Shown: piece by piece, positions 15,950 through 23,188 of the stretch
Layout of the letters: each line of letters opens with the position of its first letter
Position numbering within the stretch: position 1 is the first letter of the stretch
Assembly: GCA_964569085.1 (NCBI GenBank)
Contig: CAZMTA010000002.1
Location: 62,001 to 126,000, forward strand
Origin: JAJCZZ01 sp964569085
GTDB lineage: Bacteria > Gemmatimonadota > Gemmatimonadetes > Longimicrobiales > Gaopeijiaceae
Direction of reading: 5' to 3'
Length of the DNA stretch: 64,000 bases
Notes under the pieces: model-generated
What the model was told of the DNA's origin: nothing
What the model saw: the letters and a program-made list of their open reading frames with translations, nothing else
The model's database searches: none
Made by a program: the position numbers and the translations under genes

Positions 15950-16402
15950 ATGCCCCATCCTCGTTCGAGCGCAGCGCTGATGGTGACCGCCCTGTTCCTC
16001 GCCGGGTGCGGCGGGAGCGACAGCCCGACCGATCCTGGCGGCGGAGGCGGCAACCCGCCCCCCGACAGCCGCACCATCGTCGACAACCCGTCCTTCTCCG
16101 GCGTGGTCATGGAGATCTTCAACCGGAAGGGGTGCACGGCCAGCGGCTGCCACGGGACCGGCCAGGGCGGCCTGACGCTGACCGACGCCGCCACCTCCCA
16201 CGCCAACCTGGTGGGCGTCGTCTCCCCCACCAGCGGTCAGGTCCGCGTGGTCGCGGGCAACGCGGCCGAGTCGTACCTGATCACGAAGCTCAGCCCGAAC
16301 CCGCCCTTCGGGGACCAGATGCCCCAGGGCGGCTCGCCGCTGGACAACATCGACATGACGAACATCCGGAACTGGATCAACCAGGGCGCGGCCAACAACT
16401 GA
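15950..16402 (+). CDS. Lipoprotein with an unusual CX4CH haem-type motif
   Basis: A 150-residue lipoprotein with lipobox LAGC (Cys20) and a Gly/Pro-rich linker. The domain then contains GCTASGCHGTGQGGLTL, in which Cys62, Cys67 and His68 form CX4CH rather than the standard CxxCH. The later segments VVAGNAAESYLITKLS, GDQMPQGG (possible axial Met) and IRNWINQGA are typical of the small c-type cytochrome domains of bacterial surface or planctomycete-type proteins. Covalent haem is therefore likely but unproven. The ATG at 15950 has GGAGG six bases upstream and an AT-rich stretch before that. The downstream DUF5777-like gene starts 68 bases later and is probably co-transcribed. Confidence 0.75.
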   Translation: MPHPRSSAALMVTALFLAGCGGSDSPTDPGGGGGNPPPDSRTIVDNPSFSGVVMEIFNRKGCTASGCHGTGQGGLTLTDAATSHANLVGVVSPTSGQVRVVAGNAAESYLITKLSPNPPFGDQMPQGGSPLDNIDMTNIRNWINQGAANN

Positions 16403-16469
16403 CCGTCCGCGGGGAGGCGGGCGCCCGTCCGCCTCCCCGACTCTCCACCCCACCCCCGCGGGAGCTCCC

Positions 16470-17303
16470 ATGAAGACCCTCGCGCACGGGGCGGCCCTGG
16501 CGGTCGTCCTCCACCTCTCCACGCTCCTGGCCCCCGGCGGCGCCGACGCACAGGCCCGGGGCCAGGACCGCATCTTCCACTCGGTCCACGCGGCCAACCT
16601 TCCCACCGCCACCACCCTGCGGGACGGGGATCTCCTCTTCGAGATCTCCCACCGCTTCAACACGGCCATCTCCCAGGGAGCCGACGCGCTCTGGGGCTTC
16701 GACGGCCCGGTCTTCAACCGCATCGGCCTCTCCTACGGGCTCTCCGACGTGCTCACCGTGGGGGTGCTCCGCACCAACCTCGCCGACAACCTGGAGCTCA
16801 ACGCCAAGGTCCGGCTCTGGGAGGGAGGCGAGGACGTGCCGGCCTCCCTCGGGGCCAAGGGCGGCATCGCCTGGAACACCCAGCTCGCCGAGCTGGAGGG
16901 GGCCGAGGACAACGAGAGCCAGGCCTACGCCATGCTCCTGGCCAACGTCCTCCTGGGCGAGCGGCTGGCGGTGGGCGTGACGCCGGCCTGGCTCCACAAC
17001 CCGCGCGTCCGCGACGTGGAGGCGGACGACGCCTTCGCCCTCGGGCTCCACGGCCAGCTCTACTTCGACGACGGGCTGAGCCTGCTGGGGGAGTGGATCG
17101 TGAGCGAGGAGCGGGAGGGCCTCGAGCACGACTCGGGCACCTTCGGCCTGGAGATCGAGACCCGGGGGCACTTCTTCAAGCTCCTCGTCACGAACCAGGT
17201 GCGGATGAACCCCACCCAGTTCCTGGGCGGCGCCCCCATCTCCTTCGACCCCGACAACTGGCGCGTGGCCTTCAACATCACCCGGCTGATCCCCCTGGGT
17301 TAG
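16470..17303 (+). CDS. DUF5777-like outer-membrane beta-barrel protein
   Basis: A 277-residue exported protein (signal peptide ending ...PGGADAQA). It is made mostly of alternating hydrophobic and polar strands separated by short turns, as in outer-membrane beta-barrels. Segments such as LLFEISHRFNTAISQGADALWG, NRIGLSYGLSDVLTVGVLRT and HFFKLLVTNQVRMNPTQFLGG match the DUF5777 pattern as I recall it. The family is often encoded next to cytochrome-like or YceI-type proteins. Here it directly follows the haem-motif lipoprotein, and the two may act together at the outer membrane. Molecular function is unknown. Confidence 0.72.
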   Translation: MKTLAHGAALAVVLHLSTLLAPGGADAQARGQDRIFHSVHAANLPTATTLRDGDLLFEISHRFNTAISQGADALWGFDGPVFNRIGLSYGLSDVLTVGVLRTNLADNLELNAKVRLWEGGEDVPASLGAKGGIAWNTQLAELEGAEDNESQAYAMLLANVLLGERLAVGVTPAWLHNPRVRDVEADDAFALGLHGQLYFDDGLSLLGEWIVSEEREGLEHDSGTFGLEIETRGHFFKLLVTNQVRMNPTQFLGGAPISFDPDNWRVAFNITRLIPLG

Positions 17304-17307
17304 TACC

Positions 17308-17378
17308 TGCCTGCGGAAGTCCGCCACGAGCAGGCACCAGGCGAGGGCGGGCCGGCGCGGCGCCCGTCTCCGGGCGCC
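17308..17378. terminator. Two hairpins between convergent genes
   Basis: TGCCTGC (17308-17314) pairs with GCAGGCA (17330-17336). GGCGCCCG (17359-17366) pairs with CGGGCGCC (17371-17378) around a 4-base loop. They follow the DUF5777-like stop and precede the stop of the small membrane protein gene on the other strand, so they may terminate both transcripts. Confidence 0.5.
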
Positions 17379-17388
17379 CGGGGCGCGG

Positions 17389-17565
17389 CTACGGCCCCGT
17401 GTTCACCCACTCCACCAGGAGCACGTAGAGGACGCCGGCCACCACCAGCACCGCGGCGATCTTGAGGAGCCGCTTGAGGAGCGAGATCACCACCATGGCC
17501 GCCAGGATCAGGAGCGGGATCAGGAGCAGCGGGGTGGCCAGGAGGTAGGCGAGGGCGTCGTTCAT
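17389..17565 (-). CDS. Small hydrophobic membrane protein
   Basis: A 58-residue protein made almost entirely of two hydrophobic stretches: LLATPLLLIPLLILAAMVVI and, after a basic turn (SLLKRLLK), IAAVLVVAGVLYVLLVEW. This predicts a two-helix membrane hairpin. The ATG at 17565 lacks a strong ribosome-binding site. The gene stands alone between convergent and divergent neighbours. It is too short to assign a family. Codon use is the usual GC3-rich pattern, which supports it being a real gene. Confidence 0.6.
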   Translation of the reverse strand: MNDALAYLLATPLLLIPLLILAAMVVISLLKRLLKIAAVLVVAGVLYVLLVEWVNTGP

Positions 17566-17815
17566 GGGCCTGTGGGCTGGGTTGGCGGTTCCGGAATTGT
17601 AGCGGAGGCCGGGGCCGCGGTCACTCGGGGCCCGCCGCCCGGCCGCGGGAGGGGTGGCCGCCGGGGCCCGACTTGCGATCCGGTCCCGGAACCCCGAAAT
17701 CAGGGGGGGCCGTCGGGGTCCCTGCGGGGATTTCCCGACAGCGCCTGGCCCGGACGCGCTGCGATCCTTCCGGGTTCCCGCCGAACAAACCCAGCCCCCG
17801 ACCGGGAGAGGCGAC

Positions 17816-19360
17816 TTGAGCACGCCGACCGTTCCGCCGCCGACCGCCGCCCCCCAGGCCGGCGGATTCTTCGGGCACCCCCGCGGCCTCGCCACGCTCT
17901 TCTTCACCGAGATGTGGGAGCGCTTCTCGTACTACGGGATGCGGGCCCTCCTCATCCTCTACATGACCACCGCCACCACCCACGTCATCTCCGGCCCCGC
18001 CGGCGAGGTCGTGCGGGAGAACGGCGGCATGGGGCTGGACGTGGGGATGGCGGCCGCCATCTACGGGCTCTACACGAGCCTGGTGTACATCATGGCGCTG
18101 CCCGGCGGCTGGGTCGCCGACAACCTCTGGGGCCAGCGGAAGGCCGTCTTCGTGGGCGGCTGCATCATCGCCCTCGGGCACTTCACCATGGCGGTGCCCA
18201 GCGACACGTTCTTCTTCCTGGGCCTGATCTTCATCATCCTGGGCACGGGCCTGCTCAAGCCCAACGTCAGCACCGTGGTGGGCGAGCTCTACCCCGAGGG
18301 CGGGGCCCGGCGTGACGCCGGCTTCTCGATCTTCTACATGGGGATCAACCTGGGCGCCCTCTTCGGACCGGCGGTCACCGGGTTCCTGGGCGAGGGCTAC
18401 AACTGGCACTGGGGCTTCGGCGCCGCCGGCGTCGGGATGGTCCTGGGCCTGATCCAGTACAAGCGCGGCGAGAAGTACCTGGGCGAGGCCGGCACCCTCC
18501 GGACCGACGAGTCCCCGGAGCGGGTGGCGTCCATGTCCCGCCGCTTCTTCGGTGGCTTCGGGGCGGTGGTGGCCGCGGTCACCCTCTTCGGCTTCCTGGT
18601 CTCGTCCGGCGTCATCCCCCTGACGCTGACCCAGATCGCCACCGGGCTCGGGACCTCGGTGCTGATCATCGTGGCGCTGTACTTCGTGTACCTCCTGACG
18701 GCGGGCGGGCACACCCCGACGGAGAACAAGCGGCTGCTGGTCATCTTCTGGCTCTTCCTCCTCATCGCCGTCTTCTGGTCCGGCTTCGAGCAGGCGGGGT
18801 CGTCGCTGAACCTCTTCGCCCAGGACCTGACGGACCGGACGGTGGGCGGCTTCACCATCCCCGCCTCGACGCTCCAGTCCATCAACCCCTTCTTCATCAT
18901 CCTCCTGGCCCCGGTCTTCGGGTCCCTCTGGGTGTGGCTGGAGAAGCGGAACGCGGACCCGTCCATCCCGGTGAAGGCCGGGCTGGGCCTCCTGGGGCTG
19001 TCGGTGGGCTTCTTCGTCCTCTCCTGGGGCGCGGCCAACGCCACCCCCGAGAGCCCCGTGAGCCCCGCCTGGCTCATCGTGACGTACTTCTTCCACACCT
19101 CCGGCGAGCTGGCCATCTCCCCCGTGGGGCTGTCCGCCATCACCAAGCTCTCGCCGGAGCGGCGCGTCGGTCAGATGATGGGCATCTGGTTCGTGGGCGC
19201 GGCGCTGGGGAACCTCTTCGCCGGGCTCGTGGCCGGCCAGCTCGAGACGCTGGCGCCCTTCGCGCTCTTCCGCACCGTGGCCATGATCATCGGCGGGGTG
19301 GGGCTCCTGGCCCTCCTGGCGGCGCCGGGCGTGAAGAAGCTGATGGCCGGCGTGAAGTGA
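17816..19360 (+). CDS. Proton-dependent oligopeptide transporter (POT/PTR2 family)
   Basis: A 514-residue transporter with about 12-14 membrane helices. Family motifs are clear: the proton-coupling ExxERFxYYG motif in FTEMWERFSYYGMRALLI, the PTR signature GGWVADNLWGQRKAV, the following FIILGTGLLKPNVST, and FSIFYMGINLGALFGP. Members import di- and tripeptides with protons across the inner membrane. Together with several exported peptidases in the window (S9, M20, M1) it suggests peptide-based nutrition. The TTG start at 17816 follows GGGAGAGG. The upstream neighbour is divergent, so the transporter has its own promoter region. Confidence 0.92.
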   Translation: MSTPTVPPPTAAPQAGGFFGHPRGLATLFFTEMWERFSYYGMRALLILYMTTATTHVISGPAGEVVRENGGMGLDVGMAAAIYGLYTSLVYIMALPGGWVADNLWGQRKAVFVGGCIIALGHFTMAVPSDTFFFLGLIFIILGTGLLKPNVSTVVGELYPEGGARRDAGFSIFYMGINLGALFGPAVTGFLGEGYNWHWGFGAAGVGMVLGLIQYKRGEKYLGEAGTLRTDESPERVASMSRRFFGGFGAVVAAVTLFGFLVSSGVIPLTLTQIATGLGTSVLIIVALYFVYLLTAGGHTPTENKRLLVIFWLFLLIAVFWSGFEQAGSSLNLFAQDLTDRTVGGFTIPASTLQSINPFFIILLAPVFGSLWVWLEKRNADPSIPVKAGLGLLGLSVGFFVLSWGAANATPESPVSPAWLIVTYFFHTSGELAISPVGLSAITKLSPERRVGQMMGIWFVGAALGNLFAGLVAGQLETLAPFALFRTVAMIIGGVGLLALLAAPGVKKLMAGVK

Positions 19361-19382
19361 CGCCCCGGGGGGCGGGGGCGCG

Positions 19383-20324
19383 CTAGACCCCCCGCCCCTC
19401 CACCAGCCGCTTGTACGCCGAGAGGTGCCGCAGCGCCGGCGCCTCCCGTCCCGCCCGCTCGTGGAGCCGCGCGGCGTTCCAGTGGGCCACGGCCAGCCCG
19501 GGGTCCGCCTCCAGGGCCGCGGCGTAGGCCTCGAGGGCGAGGTCGCCGCGGTCCCGGTCCTCGAGGAGCACGCCCAGGTTGTACCACGCCCGGGCGTGGC
19601 CCGTCCGGGCCGCCAGCGCCGCCCGGTACTGGAGCTCGGCCTCGTCCAGCTCCCCGGCCTCGTGGAGGAGGCGGCCCAGGTTCACGTACGCGTCGGCGAA
19701 GGCCCGGTCGATCTCCAGCGCCCGACGGTAGGCCGTCCGGGCCGCGCCGGGGTCGGTGTCCTCCAGCTCCACGCCCCGGTCGAACCAGTCGTCGGCCGCC
19801 CGGCGGTCCGGTGTGGAGGCCGCCGCGGCGGCCTCCTCCAGGGACAGTACCTCGGCGCGGGGCGCCCCGTCCCCCGCCGCGGCCCCGGTCGTGCCGGGCG
19901 CGTCCGGGCCGTCCTCGAGCCCCGGCACGTGGAGCTGGCCGGTGTCGGGGTCCCAGAGGCGCTCGCCTTCCCGCACCAGCACCCGCCCGCCCAGCGCGGT
20001 GAGCTGGACCGCGCTCAGGGGCCGGCCCGGCGGAAGGAGGTCCTGGAGCCGGGTCAGCGCCGAGCCGACCCTCCGGGTGGAGACGTCGTCGCCCTCCAGC
20101 AGCTCCCGGGCGGCGCGGAGCACCGCCAGGTCCCGGAAGGAGAAGACGTACTCGTTGCGCGGTCCGCGGGTGGGGCGGAGGAGCCCCTGGCGGGTCCAGG
20201 AGTGGATGCGGGAGGTGGGGAGGTCCAGGACCTCGGCGACCTCGCGGGTGCTGAACCCCGCGGGCCGCGGGGGCTCAGCCGGAGGCGGACTTCTTCTTCG
20301 ACTTCCTGGAGGTCGTTCCGGCAC
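19383..20324 (-). CDS. MerR-like DNA-binding domain fused to tetratricopeptide repeats
   Basis: A 313-residue protein. Residues about 22-95 form a MerR-type winged helix (GFSTREVAEVLDLPTSRIHSW, RQGLLRPTRGPRNEYVFSF), with a following segment that could be an effector or linker region. From about residue 180 to the end are three TPR units (DWFDRGVELEDTDPGAARTA, ADAYVNLGRLLHEAGELDEA, ARAWYNLGVLLEDRDRGDLA). The GTG start at 20324 lies 50 bases inside the 3' end of ku, in another frame, so translation may be coupled. This architecture suggests a regulator whose TPR part binds a protein or peptide. Targets are unknown. Confidence 0.8.
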   Translation of the reverse strand: MPERPPGSRRRSPPPAEPPRPAGFSTREVAEVLDLPTSRIHSWTRQGLLRPTRGPRNEYVFSFRDLAVLRAARELLEGDDVSTRRVGSALTRLQDLLPPGRPLSAVQLTALGGRVLVREGERLWDPDTGQLHVPGLEDGPDAPGTTGAAAGDGAPRAEVLSLEEAAAAASTPDRRAADDWFDRGVELEDTDPGAARTAYRRALEIDRAFADAYVNLGRLLHEAGELDEAELQYRAALAARTGHARAWYNLGVLLEDRDRGDLALEAYAAALEADPGLAVAHWNAARLHERAGREAPALRHLSAYKRLVEGRGV

Positions 20325-21126
20325 GTTGGGCGGGCTTCTTCTCGGCCTCGGCGCCCTCCTCTCCCAGCGAAGCCTTGAGGGCGGCCATGAGGTCGATGAT
20401 CTGAGTCTTCGACTCCGCGGTGGGGGCGGCGGTGATCTCCCGGCCCTCCACCTTCTGCTGGATCATCTCAAGTGTACGCTCCCGGACCTCGTCGTGATAC
20501 TCCGACGGGTCGAAGGAGTCGGAGGCCGCCTGGTCGATGAGCTGCTTGGCCAGCGCGAGCTCCGCCTCGGCCACGTCGCCCTCCTCCAGGGGGACCTCGT
20601 CGAAGGAGCGCAGCTCGTCCCCGTAGTGGAGCTGCTCCATGACCAGCCCCTCGTCGTAGGGGCGGATCATCACCAGGGACTGGCTCCCTCGGCTGGCGTA
20701 CTTGGCGATGGCCACGCGCCCCGTCTCCCGCAGCGCCGCCGACAGGAGCCGGTACGCCCGGGCGCCGCCCTTGTCGGGGCCGAGGTAGTAGGTCCGGTCA
20801 AGCCAGAGCCGGTCCACCTGCTCCTCGGGGACGAACTCCACGATGTCGATGGACTCGGATTCCGCCGACTTCAGGAGCTCCAGCTCCTCGTCGTCGAAGA
20901 GGACGAACTGGCCCCGGGCGAACTCGTAGCCCTTCACCAGGTCGTCGTTCTCCACGACCACGTCGTCCACGGGGCAGTAGTACTGCCGCTTGACGCGCGT
21001 GCCGCACGCCTCGTGGAGCATGTTGAAGGAGATCCGTCGGGACGACTCGGCGGTGGAGTAGAGCTTCACCGGCAGCGAGACGAGCCCGAAGGCGATGGTC
21101 GTCGAGTTGATCGCGCGGGCAGCCAT
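20275..21126 (-). CDS. ku: Ku protein, DNA end-binding factor for non-homologous end joining
   Basis: A 283-residue bacterial Ku of normal length. It begins AARAINSTTIAFGLVSLPVK and contains the diagnostic segments ISFNMLHEACGTRVKRQYYC and FVLFDDEELELLKSAES. The ring-core region YHDEVRERTLEMIQQKVEG is followed by a short Lys-rich tail (SRKSKKKSASG) that may aid DNA binding or ligase recruitment. Ku homodimers thread onto double-strand ends and recruit LigD, which here is encoded about 15 kb away at 36502-39027. The gene has its own upstream region and overlaps the MerR-TPR gene at its 3' end. Confidence 0.95.
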   Translation of the reverse strand: MAARAINSTTIAFGLVSLPVKLYSTAESSRRISFNMLHEACGTRVKRQYYCPVDDVVVENDDLVKGYEFARGQFVLFDDEELELLKSAESESIDIVEFVPEEQVDRLWLDRTYYLGPDKGGARAYRLLSAALRETGRVAIAKYASRGSQSLVMIRPYDEGLVMEQLHYGDELRSFDEVPLEEGDVAEAELALAKQLIDQAASDSFDPSEYHDEVRERTLEMIQQKVEGREITAAPTAESKTQIIDLMAALKASLGEEGAEAEKKPAQRAGTTSRKSKKKSASG

Positions 21127-21216
21127 GATGGGGAAACGTATGTTCCGCCTCCCGCCCCGCGCAACGGATTTCTGCGATCTCCGGGTGGGCGCTCGGACGA
21201 GCCCCCCCGGAACGCG

Positions 21217-21252
21217 CACGGGGCCGCCCCGCCGAAGCGGAGCGGCCCCGTG
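21217..21252 (-). terminator. Hairpin after the cold-shock gene
   Basis: CACGGGGCCGC (21217-21227) pairs perfectly over 11 bp with GCGGCCCCGTG (21242-21252). The loop contains a nested CCGC-CGAA-GCGG hairpin. It begins 24 bases after the cspA stop on the minus strand and upstream of ku. No U-tract follows, so it is a GC-type terminator or 3' stabiliser. Confidence 0.6.
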
Positions 21253-21275
21253 GGTCCTACCGGGCAGGTTCCCGG

Positions 21276-21482
21276 TCAGGCGGGCTGAACGTTCTCAGCG
21301 GCGGGACCCTTGGGGCCCTGGACCACGTCGAACTCCACCTGCTGGCCCTCGTCCAGGGTCTTGAAACCCTGCATCTGGATGGCGCTGTGGTGGACGAAGC
21401 AATCGTTGCTCCCGTCCTCAGGCGTGATGAACCCGAAGCCCTTCTGATCGTTGAACCACTTCACTGTGCCCTTGGTACGCAT
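21276..21482 (-). CDS. Cold-shock protein, CspA family RNA chaperone
   Basis: A 68-residue single cold-shock domain of standard length. RNP1 is KGFGFITPE and RNP2 is DCFVHHSAI. The start GTVKWFNDQKGFGF is typical. Such proteins bind single-stranded RNA/DNA and melt RNA structure during cold or growth transitions. The ATG at 21482 is preceded by a GAGGAGC site and a structured leader (21489-21537) resembling the regulatory leaders of csp genes. The gene is followed by a strong hairpin terminator, so it is probably monocistronic. Confidence 0.95.
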   Translation of the reverse strand: MRTKGTVKWFNDQKGFGFITPEDGSNDCFVHHSAIQMQGFKTLDEGQQVEFDVVQGPKGPAAENVQPA

Positions 21483-21488
21483 GGATGC

Positions 21489-21537
21489 GCTCCTCGGTTG
21501 TGCAAGTCGGAGGCCGCTCTACACGTACTTGCCGACT
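21489..21537 (-). promoter_or_regulatory. Cold-shock gene leader with two mutually exclusive hairpins
   Basis: On the minus-strand transcript, GCAAGT/ACTTGC (21527-21532 with 21502-21507) and AGTCGG/CCGACT (21532-21537 with 21505-21510) use overlapping bases and cannot form together. They lie directly upstream of the GAGGAGC ribosome-binding site (21489-21495). This could act as a thermosensitive switch like that in the E. coli cspA leader. It is inferred by eye only. Confidence 0.4.
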
Positions 21538-21699
21538 GCTGGTGCTCGCGCGGATACTGCCGCGCCGTTCGCCGCCACTCTGACGGCTTTGCGAAAAGGG
21601 CGCCGATCCCATCCATCAGGACCGCCGCCCCTTCGAATGCTTTCCGAATCCCGTTTCTCCGGGACGGACACCATAGGATGGCGGCAGAGAGCCTCCGCG

Positions 21700-23187
21700 T
21701 CAACCGGGGAGCTCCGTACGCCCCATGAGATGGAGGTCGACGGCCCGGGCGGCGCCCCGTCCCTCGGCGATGGCCCAGACCACCAGGCTCTGCCCCCGAC
21801 GGGCGTCCCCGGCGGCGAATACGCCCGGCACGCTGGTGGCGTAGCGGCCCTCCTCCGCCCGGATGTTGGAGCGGGGATCGCGGGCCAGGTCGAGCTGGTC
21901 GAGGACCTTCTCCTCGGGCCCGAGATAGCCCATGGCCAGCAGCACCAGGTCCGCCGGGCGACGCTCCTCGGTCCCGGGCACGGGCCGGGGGCGGCGCGGC
22001 CCCTCGGGGCCCTCCTCCCAGGTCACCCGGACGGTCTCGATCTCGCGGACCCGGCCGTGGCCGTCCCCGTGGAAGGCGGTGGTGGCGCGGACCCAGGCGC
22101 GCGGGTCCCCCCCGAAGCGCGCGGCGGCCTCCTTGTGGCCGTAGTCCACCAGGAGGACCCGGGGCCACTCGGGCCAGGGGTTGTCCTCGGGCCGCGCCTC
22201 CGGCGGGCGATCCAGGATCTCGAGCTGGGTCACGCTGCGGCAGCCGTGGCGCAGCGCGGTGGCCACGCAGTCGGTGCCCGTGTCCCCGCCGCCGATGACC
22301 ACCACGTCCTTGTCCCGGGCCGAGACGTACTCGCCGTCGGCGTGGTCCGAGTCCAGCAGGCTCTTGGTGTTGGGTCCGAGGAAGTCCATGGCGAAGTGGA
22401 TGCCCTCCAGGTCCCGGCCGTCCACCGGGAGGTCCCGGGGGCGCGTGGCCCCGGTGCAGAGCACCACGGCGTCGAAGCCCTCCACCAGGTCGCGGGCGGG
22501 GATGTCCACCCCGACCTCGGTGTCGGGGACGAAGTGGACGCCCTCGGCGGAGAGGAGCTCCACCCGCCGCTCCACCACGTGCTTCTCGAGCTTCATGGCG
22601 GGAATGCCGTACATGAGGAGCCCGCCGATCCGGTCGTCCCGCTCGTACACGGTCACCCGGTGGCCCGCCCGGTTGAGCTGGGCCGCGCACGCCAGCCCGG
22701 CGGGACCCGAGCCCACCACGGCCACCTGCTTCCCCGTCCGCCACGCCGGGGGCTCGGGGACGATCCACCCCTCTTCGAAGCCCCGTTCCACGATGGCGTT
22801 CTCGAGGGTCTTGATGGCCACGGGCTCGTCGTTCAGCCCCAGGACGCAGGAGCCCTCGCAGGGCGCCGGGCAGACACGGCCCGTGAACTCGGGGAAGTCG
22901 TTGGTCCGGTGCAGCCGCTCCAGCGCCTCGCGCCAGAGTCCCCGGTAGACCAGGTCGTTCCACTCGGGGATGAGGTTGTGGACCGGGCACCCCGACGCCG
23001 TCCCGGACACCTGCGTCCCGGTGTGGCAGAAGGGGACGCCGCAGTCCATGCACCGCGCGGCCTGGGTCCGCAGGCCCTTCTCGGACATGGGCCGGGCCAT
23101 CTCCCGCCAGTCCGCCAGCCGCTCGACGGCCGGCCGGTAGACGGGGAGCTCGCGGCGGTGTTCCAGGAATCCGGTTGCCTTGCCCAT
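21700..23187 (-). CDS. gltD: Glutamate synthase small (beta) subunit
   Basis: A 495-residue flavoprotein with the N-terminal iron-sulfur region (CMDCGVPFCH, then CPAPCEGSC). An FAD-binding GxGxxG follows (VAVVGSGPAGLACAAQLNRA), and an NADPH-binding site is in VVIGGGDTGTDCVATA. It transfers electrons from NADPH through FAD and Fe-S centres to the large subunit, which makes two glutamates from glutamine and 2-oxoglutarate. The ATG at 23187 lies one base after the gltB stop (TGAGATG), so gltB-gltD is one operon. Length and order match NADPH-GOGAT of bacteria. Confidence 0.96.
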   Translation of the reverse strand: MGKATGFLEHRRELPVYRPAVERLADWREMARPMSEKGLRTQAARCMDCGVPFCHTGTQVSGTASGCPVHNLIPEWNDLVYRGLWREALERLHRTNDFPEFTGRVCPAPCEGSCVLGLNDEPVAIKTLENAIVERGFEEGWIVPEPPAWRTGKQVAVVGSGPAGLACAAQLNRAGHRVTVYERDDRIGGLLMYGIPAMKLEKHVVERRVELLSAEGVHFVPDTEVGVDIPARDLVEGFDAVVLCTGATRPRDLPVDGRDLEGIHFAMDFLGPNTKSLLDSDHADGEYVSARDKDVVVIGGGDTGTDCVATALRHGCRSVTQLEILDRPPEARPEDNPWPEWPRVLLVDYGHKEAAARFGGDPRAWVRATTAFHGDGHGRVREIETVRVTWEEGPEGPRRPRPVPGTEERRPADLVLLAMGYLGPEEKVLDQLDLARDPRSNIRAEEGRYATSVPGVFAAGDARRGQSLVVWAIAEGRGAARAVDLHLMGRTELPG

Positions 23188-23188
23188 C

